From Xiphias gladius (Eukaryota > Chordata > Actinopteri > Istiophoriformes > Xiphiidae), in the NCBI RefSeq assembly GCF_016859285.1, contig NC_053417.1, forward strand, positions 22,118,706-22,182,705: a stretch of DNA of 64,000 nucleotides. The letters run 5' to 3'. The notes below the pieces were generated by a model. It was not told the origin of the DNA. It was given only the letters and a program-made list of their open reading frames with translations, and searched no databases. Position numbers and translations under genes: made by a program. This document shows, piece after piece, positions 47,592 through 61,426 of this stretch. Numbering within the stretch: the first letter of the stretch is position 1; each line of letters opens with the position of its first letter.

Positions 47592-50059
47592 TTTCATATC
47601 ATGTGCATGACATAATAGGTATTTTTATATTTTCATGTACTTTTTGCCATGTTCTTGTGAAAATCATAACTTTATGCATAGTTCTATGGGAGGGATTCAG
47701 ACCTAAAACGTGGGTGCCACTCTTTTAAGTTTCTCTCTTGTCGCTTTGATATTGTCGGAGCTCTAAACTATGTTGTTTTGCCGATCGAGAAGTTTGCTAA
47801 ACGAGCCAACAAAAGCCATCAGCGTGAACCTTACATCGCCAGCAGTGTGTTACTGATTGTACATGTAGTCACTAGTACATTCTGCTGCTAAACTGGAGGA
47901 GGAGAAACTTGAAGACTGACCCCGTTTGGTTCCTAAATTGCACTCAGCCCAAGAATACAATACACTCTCATATATATAATTTTAGCAGTATTATTGGGAA
48001 CCTATTGTGGTATTATATCTATTATTTATACTATCAAAAAACAAGGCATATACATTACTAATCACAATACTGTAAAATCAGCTACCTCTATGAAACAAGG
48101 ACATCAACAGCTCTGGAAGTAGAAAAACACACACTCACTCTACTGAACTCACAACTGTTCTCAATGCTCACATATACAGTAAAATGGATTTTGCCCTCTT
48201 GATGAACAAAGACCTCTGAACGAAATGCAAAAGAGAAACACTGGCCAAGGAAAATTAAGACGTCAGAATTTTTTTTTTTTTCTTCATAAATAAACTCTAG
48301 CTATTTAGCTGAGCTCTAAAGAGTTAGTGCTTGAGTTTTATGGCTTTAGTTTTATCTTATTCATTTATCTTGTATACACATACACGTTATTGTATAATAA
48401 ACACAGTAAAAGAGACACAGCAGTGAAGGGTTTCAGGTCATTTAAACAGAAGTGAAAAATAAAAACCTCAGAGTAAAGAAAGAAAGAAAAAGAGATTCCA
48501 AGTCAATTGTGTTCACAGGAATGGGATTATTCATCTTTTGGCCCCTGGAAATGCATTTTATATAAAGATGTGATCCAACCGACTTCATTCTGGGTTCAGT
48601 ACTGGCACAAATAATGACTCCCACAATCCACCTACAGATTGCAGAATTATTAAATCTTCTTTCAATTAGTTATTCCAGAAAAACACCGTGCCAAATCTGC
48701 TGTTAGAAAATAGTCATTTTATAGACTTGGAGACGACCCCCCCCCCCATTTCAAAACATTAAAAATTAAAACATATTAGAAAAAAAAAAAAGCAATAGCA
48801 TAAAAATTCCGAAATAAGTCAAAAACATTGGCCTTCGGATAAACGCTGAAAAAAAAATGTATGGCAGATAAATGATATCAAACAAAAAGTCTGATCACAA
48901 GGAATTACATAGCAAGCATGCGGCTACATTTTCATCCTACATGAACTCACACACAGTACTGGACGACACACTTGCTTAAGAATTTCAGGCGTGGAAAGGT
49001 TCTTATTAGTAATAGTACTGTAATATTTGTATGACATTCTCTCCAATGACCCTCATGGAAAATAAATACACATTTGTTTCATTTAGAAAATATACAGTGC
49101 ATCTTTTTTTCCCTTCATTGTGTTATTAAAATGACAAATGACACCCACTTACGTACACGAGATATTTTTGCTTTGTCTCTAAAACATGCGCTTATGTACA
49201 GTATTTTGTATAAACATGCAGTATCAACGTGTATGAACTATGTATATAGGCAAAACTACACAGCGATGGGTTGCTTGATTGCTTCCATGTTGCCTTTTCT
49301 TTAGTGTTGCTTCATCAACAGAAGAAAAAAGATTATGGGAGGTGAAAAACAGAAATGGGAACATGGTCTATGGTGGTTATAAACACACAAAGAGTTACAA
49401 TTTCCAACAGAGAGAAAGATACAAGAGCCAACATTCATTCAATTCCAAAAACGCTTGTGGTACTGTCCAAAATGTCGACTGTGTTTGATTAACAATGACT
49501 TTTCGGGTTTTTTTGCACAGAGTCAACAGGTAGTTTTCGCTGTTGGTGCTCAGACATAGCACTGATTTTAATTAACTAGTTTTGCAACCAGGTATCCTGG
49601 AGTCCAAGCATCTGACTAATATCTGGATTTTAATTAACAATTTCGCTTTCACCAATTTATTCACGGGCTAATGAGTTTTGGATTCATCCTCAAAAACTTT
49701 GTCATCAACCGAATGTTGTTCTAGAAATTACTTTCTGTGAAGGAGCCAGTGAGGGACATTAAACTGAAATGCGTCTCTTTTCTTATCAGAGGAGTCCATT
49801 TATATGAGGAGACCTGTCTGGTGTGTCACAGAGAAATTCAATCTCACAACATTTTATCAAAAAAAAAAAAAAAATTTACACAGGTCACAGAACAGAATAA
49901 TACCCAGTAGTGCAATTAAATTCAACAGTTTGGTAAGCTGTGTAAAAAATACACATGGATCAGTGCCTTCTTCCAGACCATATCCTTGAAATCAAGTGAG
50001 AAACCAAACAATCCAAACACTTACACAAAAAGAACAACAAAAAAACGCTAACGATGCAC

Positions 50060-50100
<41 letters not shown>

Positions 50101-50258
50101 CAGCAGTTATTCTTAACATAAATAATTAAAGCTCTGGTTTCTCAGGGTGCTTAAACGTAACATTTGGTGTTAAAGTGCTTCAGGAATAAAAGTGTTTGAA
50201 GACAAATAAAATGAAATACAACTGGAAAAATAAAAGGAAAAAGAGACTGAGAAAAGAG

Positions 50259-50286
50259 AAGAAAGAAAGAAAGAAAGAAAGAAATG
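50259..50286. repeat. (GAAA)n tract
   Basis: Six to seven GAAA units. Confidence 0.85.
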
Positions 50287-51554
50287 AAGAGAACAACACC
50301 GCTAACTGGAAGGCGTCCCTGGTAGTTGAAAATTGCTTATTTTGTTACTTGGAAGGCTTGTCTCCTTTATGACTGTAAGACGGTTATAGGGATTCCTTTG
50401 AAGTAAAACCCTTGTGTCAAGTCCGTGACTAATGGCAGTAGTACTGAACAAGTGTGATACAGAATCAGAGGCGTGGGTAGGGGAGGTGGTAGACTGCAGG
50501 CAGTAATCGACACCTTGTAAATATCATGTCATTGTTGGTTGGAATCAGTCTCTGTTGTACCTGCTCTGATTTTTCCTCGCTTTTTGTTGTACAGATGACA
50601 GACGCAGCCTTTTTGCACAGTCAAAAATACATAAATACCCCCCCCCCCTCTTTAATTTTTTTTTTTTTTACTGAAAATCCATCGTTGCCTCCCTCTCCTG
50701 TGACATACCATTTTATGGATAAACTAACATTAGTTGCGAACCTTACGTCACCAAAAAAAGAAAAAAAAAAAAAAAAGAAAAACGAGTGGTCACGCTTTTG
50801 AATCCAACATTTCTTTCTCATCAAGTGGAGTATTTGAATAACAACCCGTTTAGAAAAAAAGGCATGGAGTTTCAGTTTCCTCTCAGTTTTCCTGAGACGA
50901 AGGGTGGAAGGTTAACTAATCAAACGGCAGTGTGTTTGTGGGTAACTGGATATGTGCCTACCCCTACTCGCCCCACCCTCTAGGAATGTACTTCAAACTA
51001 ACAGAATCATCTATAATGATAACTGGCAGGTGTGGAACATGGTGCACAGTACACCAAAGGAATAGACCTGCTTGTGTTATTTCTCTATCTTATGGCAGTA
51101 TAAAGCATTTTATTATTAAGCACTATTCTAAGCAAACTGTGTCACTAAAGGGAAGGGGTGAGAAGTACAATATGAGTGAATGTATGTTTTATCACCTCTA
51201 TCACAAGATTCCCATATAGCACTCTACTATTACTGTTCTTCATAATCTACTCTGTATTCTTATTAATGGAACCACAACCCCAATACAAAAATAGATCTAA
51301 AGGAAATCAACGGAGTCTCTGTCATCCTGTAACTTGTCTTCTTTTTTCAATGACATGATTTAATATAACATGATGCTTTCTTTAAACTATATTTCCCATC
51401 ATGTCGAATGGTACTTATGGATCTTTTGAAAGGTGGCAGTGGGAGAGGAAGGAGGTGGAGGGTGTTCTTCTGGAATATACACTGATATGTGGGACCTGAT
51501 GGGAAATGCATGGGTAGATAGGTGCAGGTGGGGACGATGTGTTCTGGTGGGAGT

Positions 51555-54500
51555 TTACTTCTTGGCAGTCAGGGCTGCGAGGGAGGCATCCACCTCCTCC
51601 TCTGGCTGCAGTGGATGCCACTGGGCGATGGGACGACGGGGGTTGGCCAGCATGTCGGACCAGTGTTTCAGCCCGGCCCCGGTGGACTTGCTTCCCACCC
51701 AGATCTTCCCAATGGCATCGTTCTTGCCAATCTTGTCATAATCCAGCACTGTGATCACAGCTTGGATTTTCTGGGAGAATGGGGGGGGGGGGGGAGCATT
51801 ACAATAAGGTTCAGAATGGAAAAAGTGACTCATTTTAAGCACTATTTTTAAGTACTGTCATTTCCAGCCACAACAGGAAGCAGTTGTCAGCGAAAAGCTC
51901 TAAAAACCCACTGTACAATATCTGCACAACACCAAACAGCAGAGAGACACAGTTAACGACTAGCTGGTGGACATAGTGGAGCATTGAACAGGTACAGAGC
52001 CAGATGTTTCACTCAGGAGTTGATGGAGACCAAAACAGAGCTAAAAGTGACTGATTATTGGACTTAGATTAGCCATGTGGCAAGTAACATGACTCCGAAT
52101 GAATGATCATGTTGCTCTGTAACTGATGGATGTTTATATAAGCAACTCTTTGCTAAAAAGATCACCATAACAACTTATGATATGTCTATGATGTGTTCAC
52201 AACTTGTTTCCGCTGCCTGGAAAAATATGCATAAAAAAACTCCAGTTATTGCAGGTTTCAGGTGATTTTTGGTGAGAAAATTTACTTAAAGACTTCAATG
52301 TTAGGTTCACAAATTTTCAAGCCTGTCCTACGGGCAAAACCTTACAGGCACCTGACAAACAGTTGCCGGGTGCCCATACTACCAGTGAAACAGGTTTTCC
52401 TCTCTGAAATAATTCCTCATGTTCATACTGGCCTTGAAAAGATTTCTTTTTAATGCAATTTCAATGTAAGTGATGGGATACAAAATTCACAGTAATTGTT
52501 TTGTTCAAAAATGAATTCAAAGGTTAATCTAAAGCTAATATGAGGCTTCAGCTGTGAACGAAGTGGATATCTTCCATAGTTATGGCTCTATAAAATTTTC
52601 TCCTTGTGTTAGGAGCAAAAACTGAAAACTTTATGTTAAAAAGGCTTTAACTTTGACAGATTCAATGTTCATATGGACACCTGACAACTCTTTTGAGACA
52701 AAAAATCCGAACCTATCCTTTAATAAGGCAGTAATTGCAGTGATTAGCGCATAGTGTCCTGTGACTGGTGTCAACATCCTCAGGGTCTTTCTGCAGGTGG
52801 GTGGTCTGGTCTGGGACTTTGGACCATTTATTTGGCATTCAGCAACACTTATATTTTCGTGAACATTATGATTATATTTGTTGGTGTATTTTATTGTTCT
52901 CGGATTTTTGAAAACTGCATAGGCCACTCTAACATGCTTAATATTTTTTCTCACTCTTTTGTTGTATGTTTTTTGCATGTTTGATGCTGATTTATTTGCC
53001 ACATCAACAGCCTAGGAAATCAATAACGCTTCTACATATTTTATGCATTTACATTTACAGCCAATGGAATCTCTGCCGAGGAACTGAAGTGACAGTTACG
53101 GGATAATGTTGAATGCTAAAATATACACTCAGTGTCCAGTTTATTAGGTACACCCAGGTAAAACTAGTGCAGTCTAATACAACAGTCCTGCAATAAATTC
53201 TTCTTTAATGAAGGTTATAATGTTCAGTTTTTGTTGTTGATTGAAATTTATGATCATCAAGTGTAGTACAGCAATAGCACATGTAGAAAGTAGCCATGAA
53301 GTCCTCAAACTGTGTCAGTTACCCAGCAAAATCTATCTGTTGAGTGTATTTACCTGAGCAAGGGTGTATTATGTTGCTTAGGAATCTAACTTTTCCTTTG
53401 TTGGAGGACGACTGTGTTATATCTTCCTTCCAAAGGAACAAAGTCTCGATTTAAGATAATGCTGATGTGACATTTGAACGTGCTCAGTTTAAGACGTGAC
53501 GATGGGACATTTTGCCACAAATTGCCCACGTGTACAGGTGAGTTCACATCCTCACCTTTACCCAAAAAAAAGACCATCTGTTGTCCGAACCTTGTATGTC
53601 ATCTACACATAAAATAAAAGAAAAAAATGGGAACAAAACAGCAGTGTTTTTGGTGTTTTTTTGTTTTTCGTGTGTTTTTCAAGTTGATGGATGGGTGTCT
53701 GCCTGATAATAGATTGCTTGACGGGGCACATTGATACTGAACTATTTACACATTTGCCTTTTTGACAGTAATGAGTATTTGTACTCAGATACAGTACTTT
53801 TTAACACTAGTTCTCTCTTTAGAACAGTACATCTACATCTGTAGGATAGTGCGGTCCTTACCTGCATCTGCTCAAGAGGAATCTCAAAGCTGAAGGACTC
53901 GTTGTAGTACGGATTCAAAGTGTTCTTCTTCACTGTTGTTTTCTTCTTCTTCAGCCTCTTTCCGTTCTGCAGCAGGTTAATTTTCACGTAGGGATCTGAA
54001 AACAGAAAGAAGGCATGGCCGTGATCGACTGATAATAGTTCATGCATGTTTGGGTTGCAGTGCTGTAATGCAACCAACAGATGGGGCCAATGCTGAAGCC
54101 AGGGGGAGTGAGAGTTGCTGCATGGGGAGTACTGCAGCGTCAGCACGTGAGCAGAGCAGGACCGACCTAATGGCTGTGCTCACAGACACGTGCTTTTATA
54201 CACTGCAATCCCACTGCAAGCGTCCAAATTTCACATTAAGCCGACCAGAGGGCCTATTTTTGTTAGATCTTAAACACTGAAATAGTGTTTAGTGTGATAA
54301 TGTGATAATGAAATGCAGTATATGCTGCTCAGTTCTGTGTATACACTGTACCTGACAGTCCACCCACGTCCATTTTCTTCAGGTTCTTAGCTTCCAGAAT
54401 ACAGATGGTGAGTTTTCCAGCGGTGGGGACGTAACGCAGGGAGATGCAAATGTCACCCAGCTTCTCCGGCTGTGAGGATGAGGGAAGGAGAGAGAAGGTT

Positions 54501-56857
54501 AAAGGGGGTCTGAAGCAGAACTTATGTCTTTTCTCAGATGAACAATACACAGATACACAAACCGTCCCTTTTGAGTTACATTTGAAATATACACTGCCAA
54601 AATCAATATTTCCCTGCTGCCATTACTTTTGTAATAGCAGCAGGAATTATTTTTTGAAGTGCATCTAGTTGGTCTTTTCAAAGTTAATTAAATATCTGAG
54701 ACTACCAGCCAAATAAACTGTAAAGTGAGTATTTCTTTTTAAAGGTGGCTCTGGGGAGGCAGCAGTTGCACTGATTAAAATCTGCTTTTCAAATCCTGGT
54801 GCATCATGATGGTGAAAGCGCCAAATTACAGGCTGCGTGGCTCCAGAGAAAGCAGTGAACAGAAAGCGTGTCCTTCAACCTCACTGGTAAAAAGACAAAG
54901 CTGGCAAACCTGTGCTCATGGTTATTTTTGAACCATGTCATCAGCTGAGTAAGCTGTTTCAGTTGCTTTACACGTAGGAAAGTGTTTTTTTTATGAGAGA
55001 CTGATTAAATTATTTCAGTATGCTTAAAATCTCTTAATCTGTTGAACTGTCCCGACCAATATTGTTAGCTGATATTTTTAAACCATACCACATACCCCCT
55101 CCCTCTATCACGCTCGGCTTTTCACTCCGCCTTCCAGTGTCGCCGTTTGGAACAAGTATAACACATCTGAATTCTGACTTGGTCGGACAGCACGTCTTCA
55201 TTAGCAGTTCTGAGAGACCACAAACTGGCCCCTTACCTCTTCTTGATCTGCGCTGTCCAGGTCTCGCCACTCCTCAATTGGCTTAGCCAGGTCAAGGGTG
55301 TTCATGGGTATTTTAATCTCTCCAATTACGTCATGTTTAGAGAAGCGGTCAAAGTCATACACGGACATTACCAGAGTCTTCCCTCCCATCTCTTGGAATG
55401 GAATCTGTAAGACAGTAACCAAACCCATTTCAATAGTTTTTTATCGTTTTGACAAATGATAGAGCACAGTTCACACATTTCCGAGAAAGTTTCTAAGAAA
55501 ATATGCAAAGAAACCCAGAACCAGATCAGAACCACGGTATATAGCCATATGGGTTGTGACTTTGGCCAGGGGCTAGAAAATCACCTGACTTAATAACACG
55601 CCGCTTCAGCAGAACTGGCCTGACTTTGACAAGGTAAAGCTGTTTGAATTGTTTGTTTTTTTAATGGAGCTGTGTCAGCAGGCAAGGTGTCCCAGAGTTG
55701 TCCCTCTCCTTTAATTTGATTCTCTACCGCTCTCTCCTTGTCAGACACCTTCAATATGTCTTCTGCTTTTTATCACTGCTGGCCAGAAGTGTTAGCGAAA
55801 AAGAAATCGGAATCCGAGCAGCTGCTAAGCTCTCAAAGAAAGTGAAGAGGGGGAGCCGCTCACCTTTTACAAGACCTGACAACCCATCAAACAGACAGAG
55901 GCACATGTTGTTTTAATAACTAATAAGCTAAGGGTAACTATGAGGTGTTTCAGCTTGCCTTGAAGGTGAAGGTCTCATTGAAGACAGGATTGAGCGTTTT
56001 CTTGTGAACCTTTGTGTCGAACTTCTTTTTCTTGTCGGGGAGAACGAAGACCTTGACGTAGGGGTCAGAGGTGCCACCGCTGTCCATGGAGAGGAGATCA
56101 GCTGCTTGCAGGATTCCCACAGTCAGCTGGAGGGGGGGGGGGGGGGTGATTAAAAGTCAGTATACTGTAGACCCTTCTCACACCAAAACTAAATCCTTCA
56201 CAACGTCCCTCATCCCATTTTTATTTCGGGGTAATCAACAAAGAAATGCCGGGCCAGAGGAAATGTCAGACAAAGGAAACAGGACCTGAAAGGCTTTCAT
56301 TTTGATACGAAAATGCAGAATAAGCTATTAAAAGTTTTTGCCTTGTTCTCCTGGAAGTCATAGTCAATGGAGTACTGCAGCTTCCCGAGCTTTTCTTTCT
56401 CCTTCACTTCTTCCTCTTTCTCGTCCCCAGTCAGTCCAGGTTCAATGTCATCTTCTTCATCGTCATCATCCTGTTGTTTCTGCAAAGAGAGAAAGGGGGG
56501 GGGGGGGCAGGTGGCAGAAGAAGGAGTGAGAGGACGCTTCTGAGGTGGCGGCTGTGCTGAACACCAAACCTCGGGTATCAGCAGTCGGGTTAGTCACAGC
56601 ACCTACCTGCCACTTACCCGCGCTCACCCCGGTGTTACTAGTGCAATCTGTTCATCGATGACCACAGTTGCAACCTGACTTGATTTCACTATTTCTTGGG
56701 TGACACCATTTGCTGTTTTTTTTTTTTTTTTTCCATGAGTGTTACAGATATGTTAAAATCTGCTAAAATCAGAGGCAGTTTTTTTTTTTTCTCCTGGACG
56801 ATATATTGATGTAGAAATACTATTTTAATAGAAGCCTGTGTTATTGTGCAGAGAGTG

Positions 56858-56925
<68 letters not shown>

Positions 56926-58399
56926 GAGAGAGAGAAAGAGAGAGAGCGAGAGAGAGAGCAACAACAGAAAAAAACAGTCAATATACAGGAGATGGACAGA
57001 AAAAACCGGAACACCTTACATTAAAATGCAACCTAATACAAGAGCCTTCCTTTTAAATAAAAGTTCTTTTTTTTCTGTCATGAAAATTCTGATTCAAGCC
57101 TTTATTGCTGAGAATTGGTTTCCAAATTAATATGACTCACTTGTGTAGCTGCCATTAATTGTGACATTACGGGATGCGGACAAAACAACAGGAACATGAC
57201 AGCAAACGGGAAACTTTGAGGGAATTCAAGGTTACAAAAGCAGCTACACAAATCCCAAGAATGACTCATCCCGAATGAGTCATATTAAGTTGTCCACAAA
57301 GTCTCAAAAATCGTGACGACGTGTCCCACACAGAGGAAAACTGCATCAGCAAAGATGAGCCGAAGCCACAAGTAAACAGACTGAAGGATATTCCTTGTTT
57401 TCAAAAGCACCACAAAGCTGAACCTCTTTGACACTAAGGGGAGCACTTAGAGCGTTTTAAAAATTGAGCATTTATTGCAGAGCCACAGCATTGCATTGCA
57501 CTATAGTGACAGGTGTTCCTGTTAGTTTGTCCATCCCGTGTACAGTGTATTTCCAGTACAAGCTGCAACAAGAAGCAGAGCGTCCTTACTGAGAGGAACT
57601 GAAGGACACAGCCATGAGGAGGAGATGCGATTTGATCAAACCACCGATGCAGTGATTCCTGACACTTTTCTTGCAAAGCTCTGTAACTTGCTAAAACCGC
57701 AGGCAAATATCCTCCGATAACGCATACTGTGCCAACTGACAGCGTAAGCTGTTTGACAAACAGGTTTACTTCAGGCCAGTTAATATAAATGTGTGCCATT
57801 TATCTTCTACTGACATACCAAAGAGTCATTAATGTGTTTACATTGGTCTTACTGATAGGATTTTGCTGCTATTATTGTACTCTGGCCTGATTATTGTAAC
57901 TAACCGAATTACTGAAAGATTTCCCCATTTATTCAGCCCAGATTTTCCAACTGATACTCTAATTTGCATTATTGTGAGTCTTGATCATATGCTATAACAA
58001 AATTTGGCAGTTTACTGACAGTTAACCGCTCCTGAGATAATTGGGGGCGTGATGAAGAAGATAAATTAAGTCCTCTCTTATCGTCCATCCTGCCTTTACA
58101 TCACACCCGGCGACTCCTCACTCTTTCATCTCTTTAGAGGCGGTCATGACTAATCAAGCGAGGGCAATTTGCTCCGATATCAATATTAAAGTAAACTTTC
58201 ATTTCGGATGCTGTATGAAGCTGGATAATATCTCAGTATGGCCTACTTTCCTATGGCTGTCTTCTTGAAAAAACACTGATGTCTTCACAAGACTGGAGGG
58301 TCCAGCTACTCACTGATGAGCTGGAAGAGGAACAGGGCACACGCACAGATAATACACACACTATCACACTATCACACCATACTGCACTGTACACCCCCA

Positions 58400-58434
<35 letters not shown>

Positions 58435-58468
58435 CCAACCCCCCCCTGCTCTCATGCATGCTTAAAAA

Positions 58469-58501
<33 letters not shown>

Positions 58502-61426
58502 TCTCACACAATATTCCTTATATATGTGTATATCATTCTCTATCTTTATTGTTGTAAATGCTTTTCATTCAAGCATGCCAAGGCCGCACAATGCAGGATC
58601 CGAGTTTCTCTCTGATGGCAAATGTAAATGAATTATCTTGTAATTTCTGAAGGTAAAAGTTATGCTTTGATGTTTTTTTTAAAAACCTCTATGAGAAATT
58701 TTTGTCAGGCCCAAAAATGTCTGTGCGTGTGTTCGGAGTGGAATGTACACATCCATGGAGGGATCATGCTACATTGAGAATTTCCAGTTGTTCTCACACT
58801 TCCAGTGGGGGTTCAAAGATAAAGACATGGTATGTCCGAATGAATGCCCTTTGGTCAACTCCACGGGGTGAACTACAAGTTCAGCACTGATGTTTTAGTA
58901 AATGAAATATGTGTTAACACAGTCAGTTGACTGAAGCTTCAACTTTGAGTCGACTGAAATCCGGCCTCTCTGCAGTTGACTGCAAATGTGGGGCAAACAT
59001 TCCGGCCCACCATTTCTCCTCAGTGAGACCCAAGTGCTTCAGGGAGAGAGGGGGCGTCAATGACTGTCACCTAGTATGTCAGCAGCATGGGTCATCCAGG
59101 AAAGTTACTCTCAAGTCAAGTTGTGGCCATTCAATGGTACCTACTGCAAGGGCATATGCTGGTCTTTGTCAAGCGATACAAACAATTTTAACTGCTGCGG
59201 AACTCAGAGCGTGTTTGCACAGTTGAGGCACAACGTGTGAATTTCAGACCCAAGTCAATGTGTGTCAGGAGAGGAATCGTTTGTAGGTTATCAGCTTTTG
59301 GTTGTGTCGCAGAGTGGAGGCCTGCCATGGTGGAAACATGCTCAAAGCTCTCAGTTAGGTAACGTTTCAGCTATTATTTGACAAATATCCAGCTTACCCC
59401 TTGCACATGCATGTTAGTGATCTCTAGTGAGTTGCTGAGTGCACTCGTCATTCAAAGGCTCAACCATAGGATGAGTTTCATGTTCATTTCAAACCATAGA
59501 CACTGAAACAGGTCTTTGTTCTGTTTGTTTTTGCCCAAAATTGCAATCTCTGGATAATCAAGACATAGCAGTTGGTGCGGCATATCAGTTCAGTGGATTT
59601 TGCGAAGCAGCTTAATCGCTCCCATAGATTCCTCAAGCACCCGCAGCACCTAAGCTTGCAAAAAACTAAGGAAGCCATAGCACTCATTTTCATCATCACT
59701 GCAATCCAATCCCCTCCAAGCCCAGCCCAGCCCACCCCCACCACCGCTCCCCCCCTTGCCCTGGTCTGCGCTTACAGAGAGCGGCCAGAGTGGGGTGCCG
59801 CGTGCCATCAGACCTACCGTAGGCAGAGAAGTCCACCACAGTCAAGATACACGGAGCACACATAAGACACAAAGCAGGAAGGAGGAGAGCAGAGACAAAG
59901 GAAGAGATTGAACTCACAGCAGACACCAAAGAAGGGTAATCACAGCAAATGCAGTCAGCTACACTATAGGGAGCGAGGAAAATGACAGACAGAGAAGCCT
60001 CCTCATTAGCACAATCGTATCTTGTGCAGCAGCACTGTTGGGTTTTTAAATAACTCCAATTTGAGATGTATTCTAATTGTCATTTGTCAAATCATCAATC
60101 ATACGTGTGAAAAAATAATAATTTCAGGCCCAAAACAACACTATTGTGCTAAATACTAATTTCCATAATTACTCTTTAATGACTGAAGGAAAAAACAATG
60201 GTTGGGCTGAATAGATAAGAGTCCTGTCATTTTCCACTCAAATCCCAAAGCACAAGTGAGAGAAAGAGCAACAATAACATTCATGACAAATATGTTAAAT
60301 AACTAAAAAAAGAAAGTGAGAAATAAAACATAATCATGGCGGGTAAAGAATGTAATTAACACCTGTGGAGAAAACACTAAACTGGGTTAGAAAGCCATCA
60401 AAAAAATTAAACAGTCTCTGCCAGTGATATGTAATCTGATACAATTCAAACAGGAAAAAGTTTAGTTTTTTTTATGTTACTTGACTGAAATGTGCAACAT
60501 GAGGACCACTGGTCCCAATTACTTTTTGTTATGACCGAGTCAAACTTATTGCTACATACATTTTTTTCTTTCTATTCTGGTACAAGGCTATCCTGTCAGT
60601 CTGACAGCTGTTACATAATAGGCTCACATACAGGTTAAGGCTGGCCACGGTTTGCTTTGCTTCGTGTTCAGTGTAGGTGTAAATTCCCTCGGCCGTGACA
60701 CGACCTCCTGCGGTGAAACATACCTCTCCGCCTTTCAGGTTCTTCATTCCCATGTCACCCTTCCCCTTCTTGCCCTTCTTGTTCTTCTTCTTCTTGCAAC
60801 AGCATTTCTTGATGATGCAGAAGCAGCATGTTAGAATGAGTAAAGCAGCGACCACGGCAATGGCAATGATGGCCCAGGATGGCACTGAGGAGGATATACA
60901 GACCAATGTATAGATGGCACATCCACACCCAAAAAAAGAGAAGAAGCAAATACTTTGACATTTGACCAACCAATCATTTAACCTACTCCATGTCATGTCC
61001 TGGGCCAAATATATTTAGTAAGAGGTGCTAGGTTAGCAATTAGATTGGGTTAAAATTAGATTTCTCTGCCATTAGAAAGGGCAGCCAGTGATCAATACCG
61101 AATGAAGACATTATGAGGCTGCCGATGCCTGCAGCAAAAGAGAAAATCTAATTCCAAAATCATTGTTTGGAGTCACATCAGTATGAGTTGGTTGATCGCA
61201 GCGGGTTTGGGGTTTTTGTCTGGCACTCACGTGGGATCTTCTCAATGTTATTCAGGAACTTGTTTCTGATCTCGTTGAAGACATCGTTCTTGTTGACCGG
61301 TTCGGTGGAGTTGTCAGCAGAGACTGATGCGACAGGGGCTGGAGTCACAGTCAAGGCACTGGCCCCCGTTGGCTTGGCAGCAACCATGGGCGTTGTCTGA
61401 TGCCTGAACAAGTTAAACTTCGTCAT
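51555..61426 (-). CDS. syt2: synaptotagmin-2, complete coding region
   Basis: Synaptotagmin-2 is a synaptic-vesicle Ca2+ sensor that triggers fast transmitter release with SNAREs and phospholipids. Eight coding exons in order: 61426-61231, 60884-60724, 56479-56342, 56126-55959, 55404-55237, 54469-54352, 53995-53862 and 51770-51555, giving 432 residues. A lumenal N-terminus carries an NST sequon. It is followed by one membrane segment ([20 protein letters not shown]), a Cys/Lys-rich juxtamembrane stretch, an acidic linker, C2A and C2B. All Ca2+ ligands expected from Syt1 are visible: MDSGG, SDPYVK and DFDRFSKHD in C2A; MDVGG, SDPYVK and [10 protein letters not shown] in C2B. The C2B polybasic strand ([12 protein letters not shown]) is intact. 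Two introns use GC donors. Syt2 is chosen over syt1 by the igfn1/ppp1r12b synteny, since SYT1 pairs with PPP1R12A; protein alone does not separate them firmly. Confidence 0.9.
51771..53861 (-). other. syt2: syt2 last intron
   Basis: A 2.1 kb intron with a G-run next to the acceptor (about 51781-51794 on the + strand) and one MITE-like repeat. No other gene was seen. Confidence 0.7.
53125..53350. repeat. MITE-like repeat, CCAGTTTATTAGGTACACC family, copy 2
   Basis: Starts ACACTCAGTGTCCAGTTTAT, shared with the copy at 44591. Lies in the last syt2 intron. Confidence 0.55.
56857..56959. repeat. (GA)n microsatellite, about 100 bp
   Basis: Nearly pure GA on + (TC on the syt2 coding strand), broken by a few T and A substitutions. 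Confidence 0.93.
58400..58432. repeat. (CA)n microsatellite
   Basis: About 16 CA units. Confidence 0.93.

Larger units (their letters stand above)
45446..51554 (-). other. syt2: syt2 long 3' UTR or downstream region
   Basis: No coding exon on either strand. It holds a foldback element (47041-47591), a T28-like run near 50068-50096, a (GAAA)n tract at 50259-50286 and many AT-rich segments. Mammalian SYT2 transcripts are known to have a long 3' UTR, so most of this may be transcribed; that is inference. Confidence 0.45.
56480..60723 (-). other. syt2: syt2 intron 2 with microsatellites
   Basis: A 4.2 kb intron with a long (GA)n at 56857-56959, (CA)n at 58400-58432 and a CT/CA run at 58472-58510. 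Open frames here are low-complexity or unsupported. Confidence 0.7.

Noticed and set aside
51433-51851. Several + strand frames over the last syt2 exon
   Set aside because: Shadows of the C2B-coding exon and its G-run.
56689-57130. Long Arg-Glu or Leu-Ser frames
   Set aside because: Produced by the (GA)n microsatellite.
59572-59865. 97-codon frame in syt2 intron 2
   Set aside because: Contains a low-complexity Pro/Thr stretch from a CA/CC-rich tract and lacks support.
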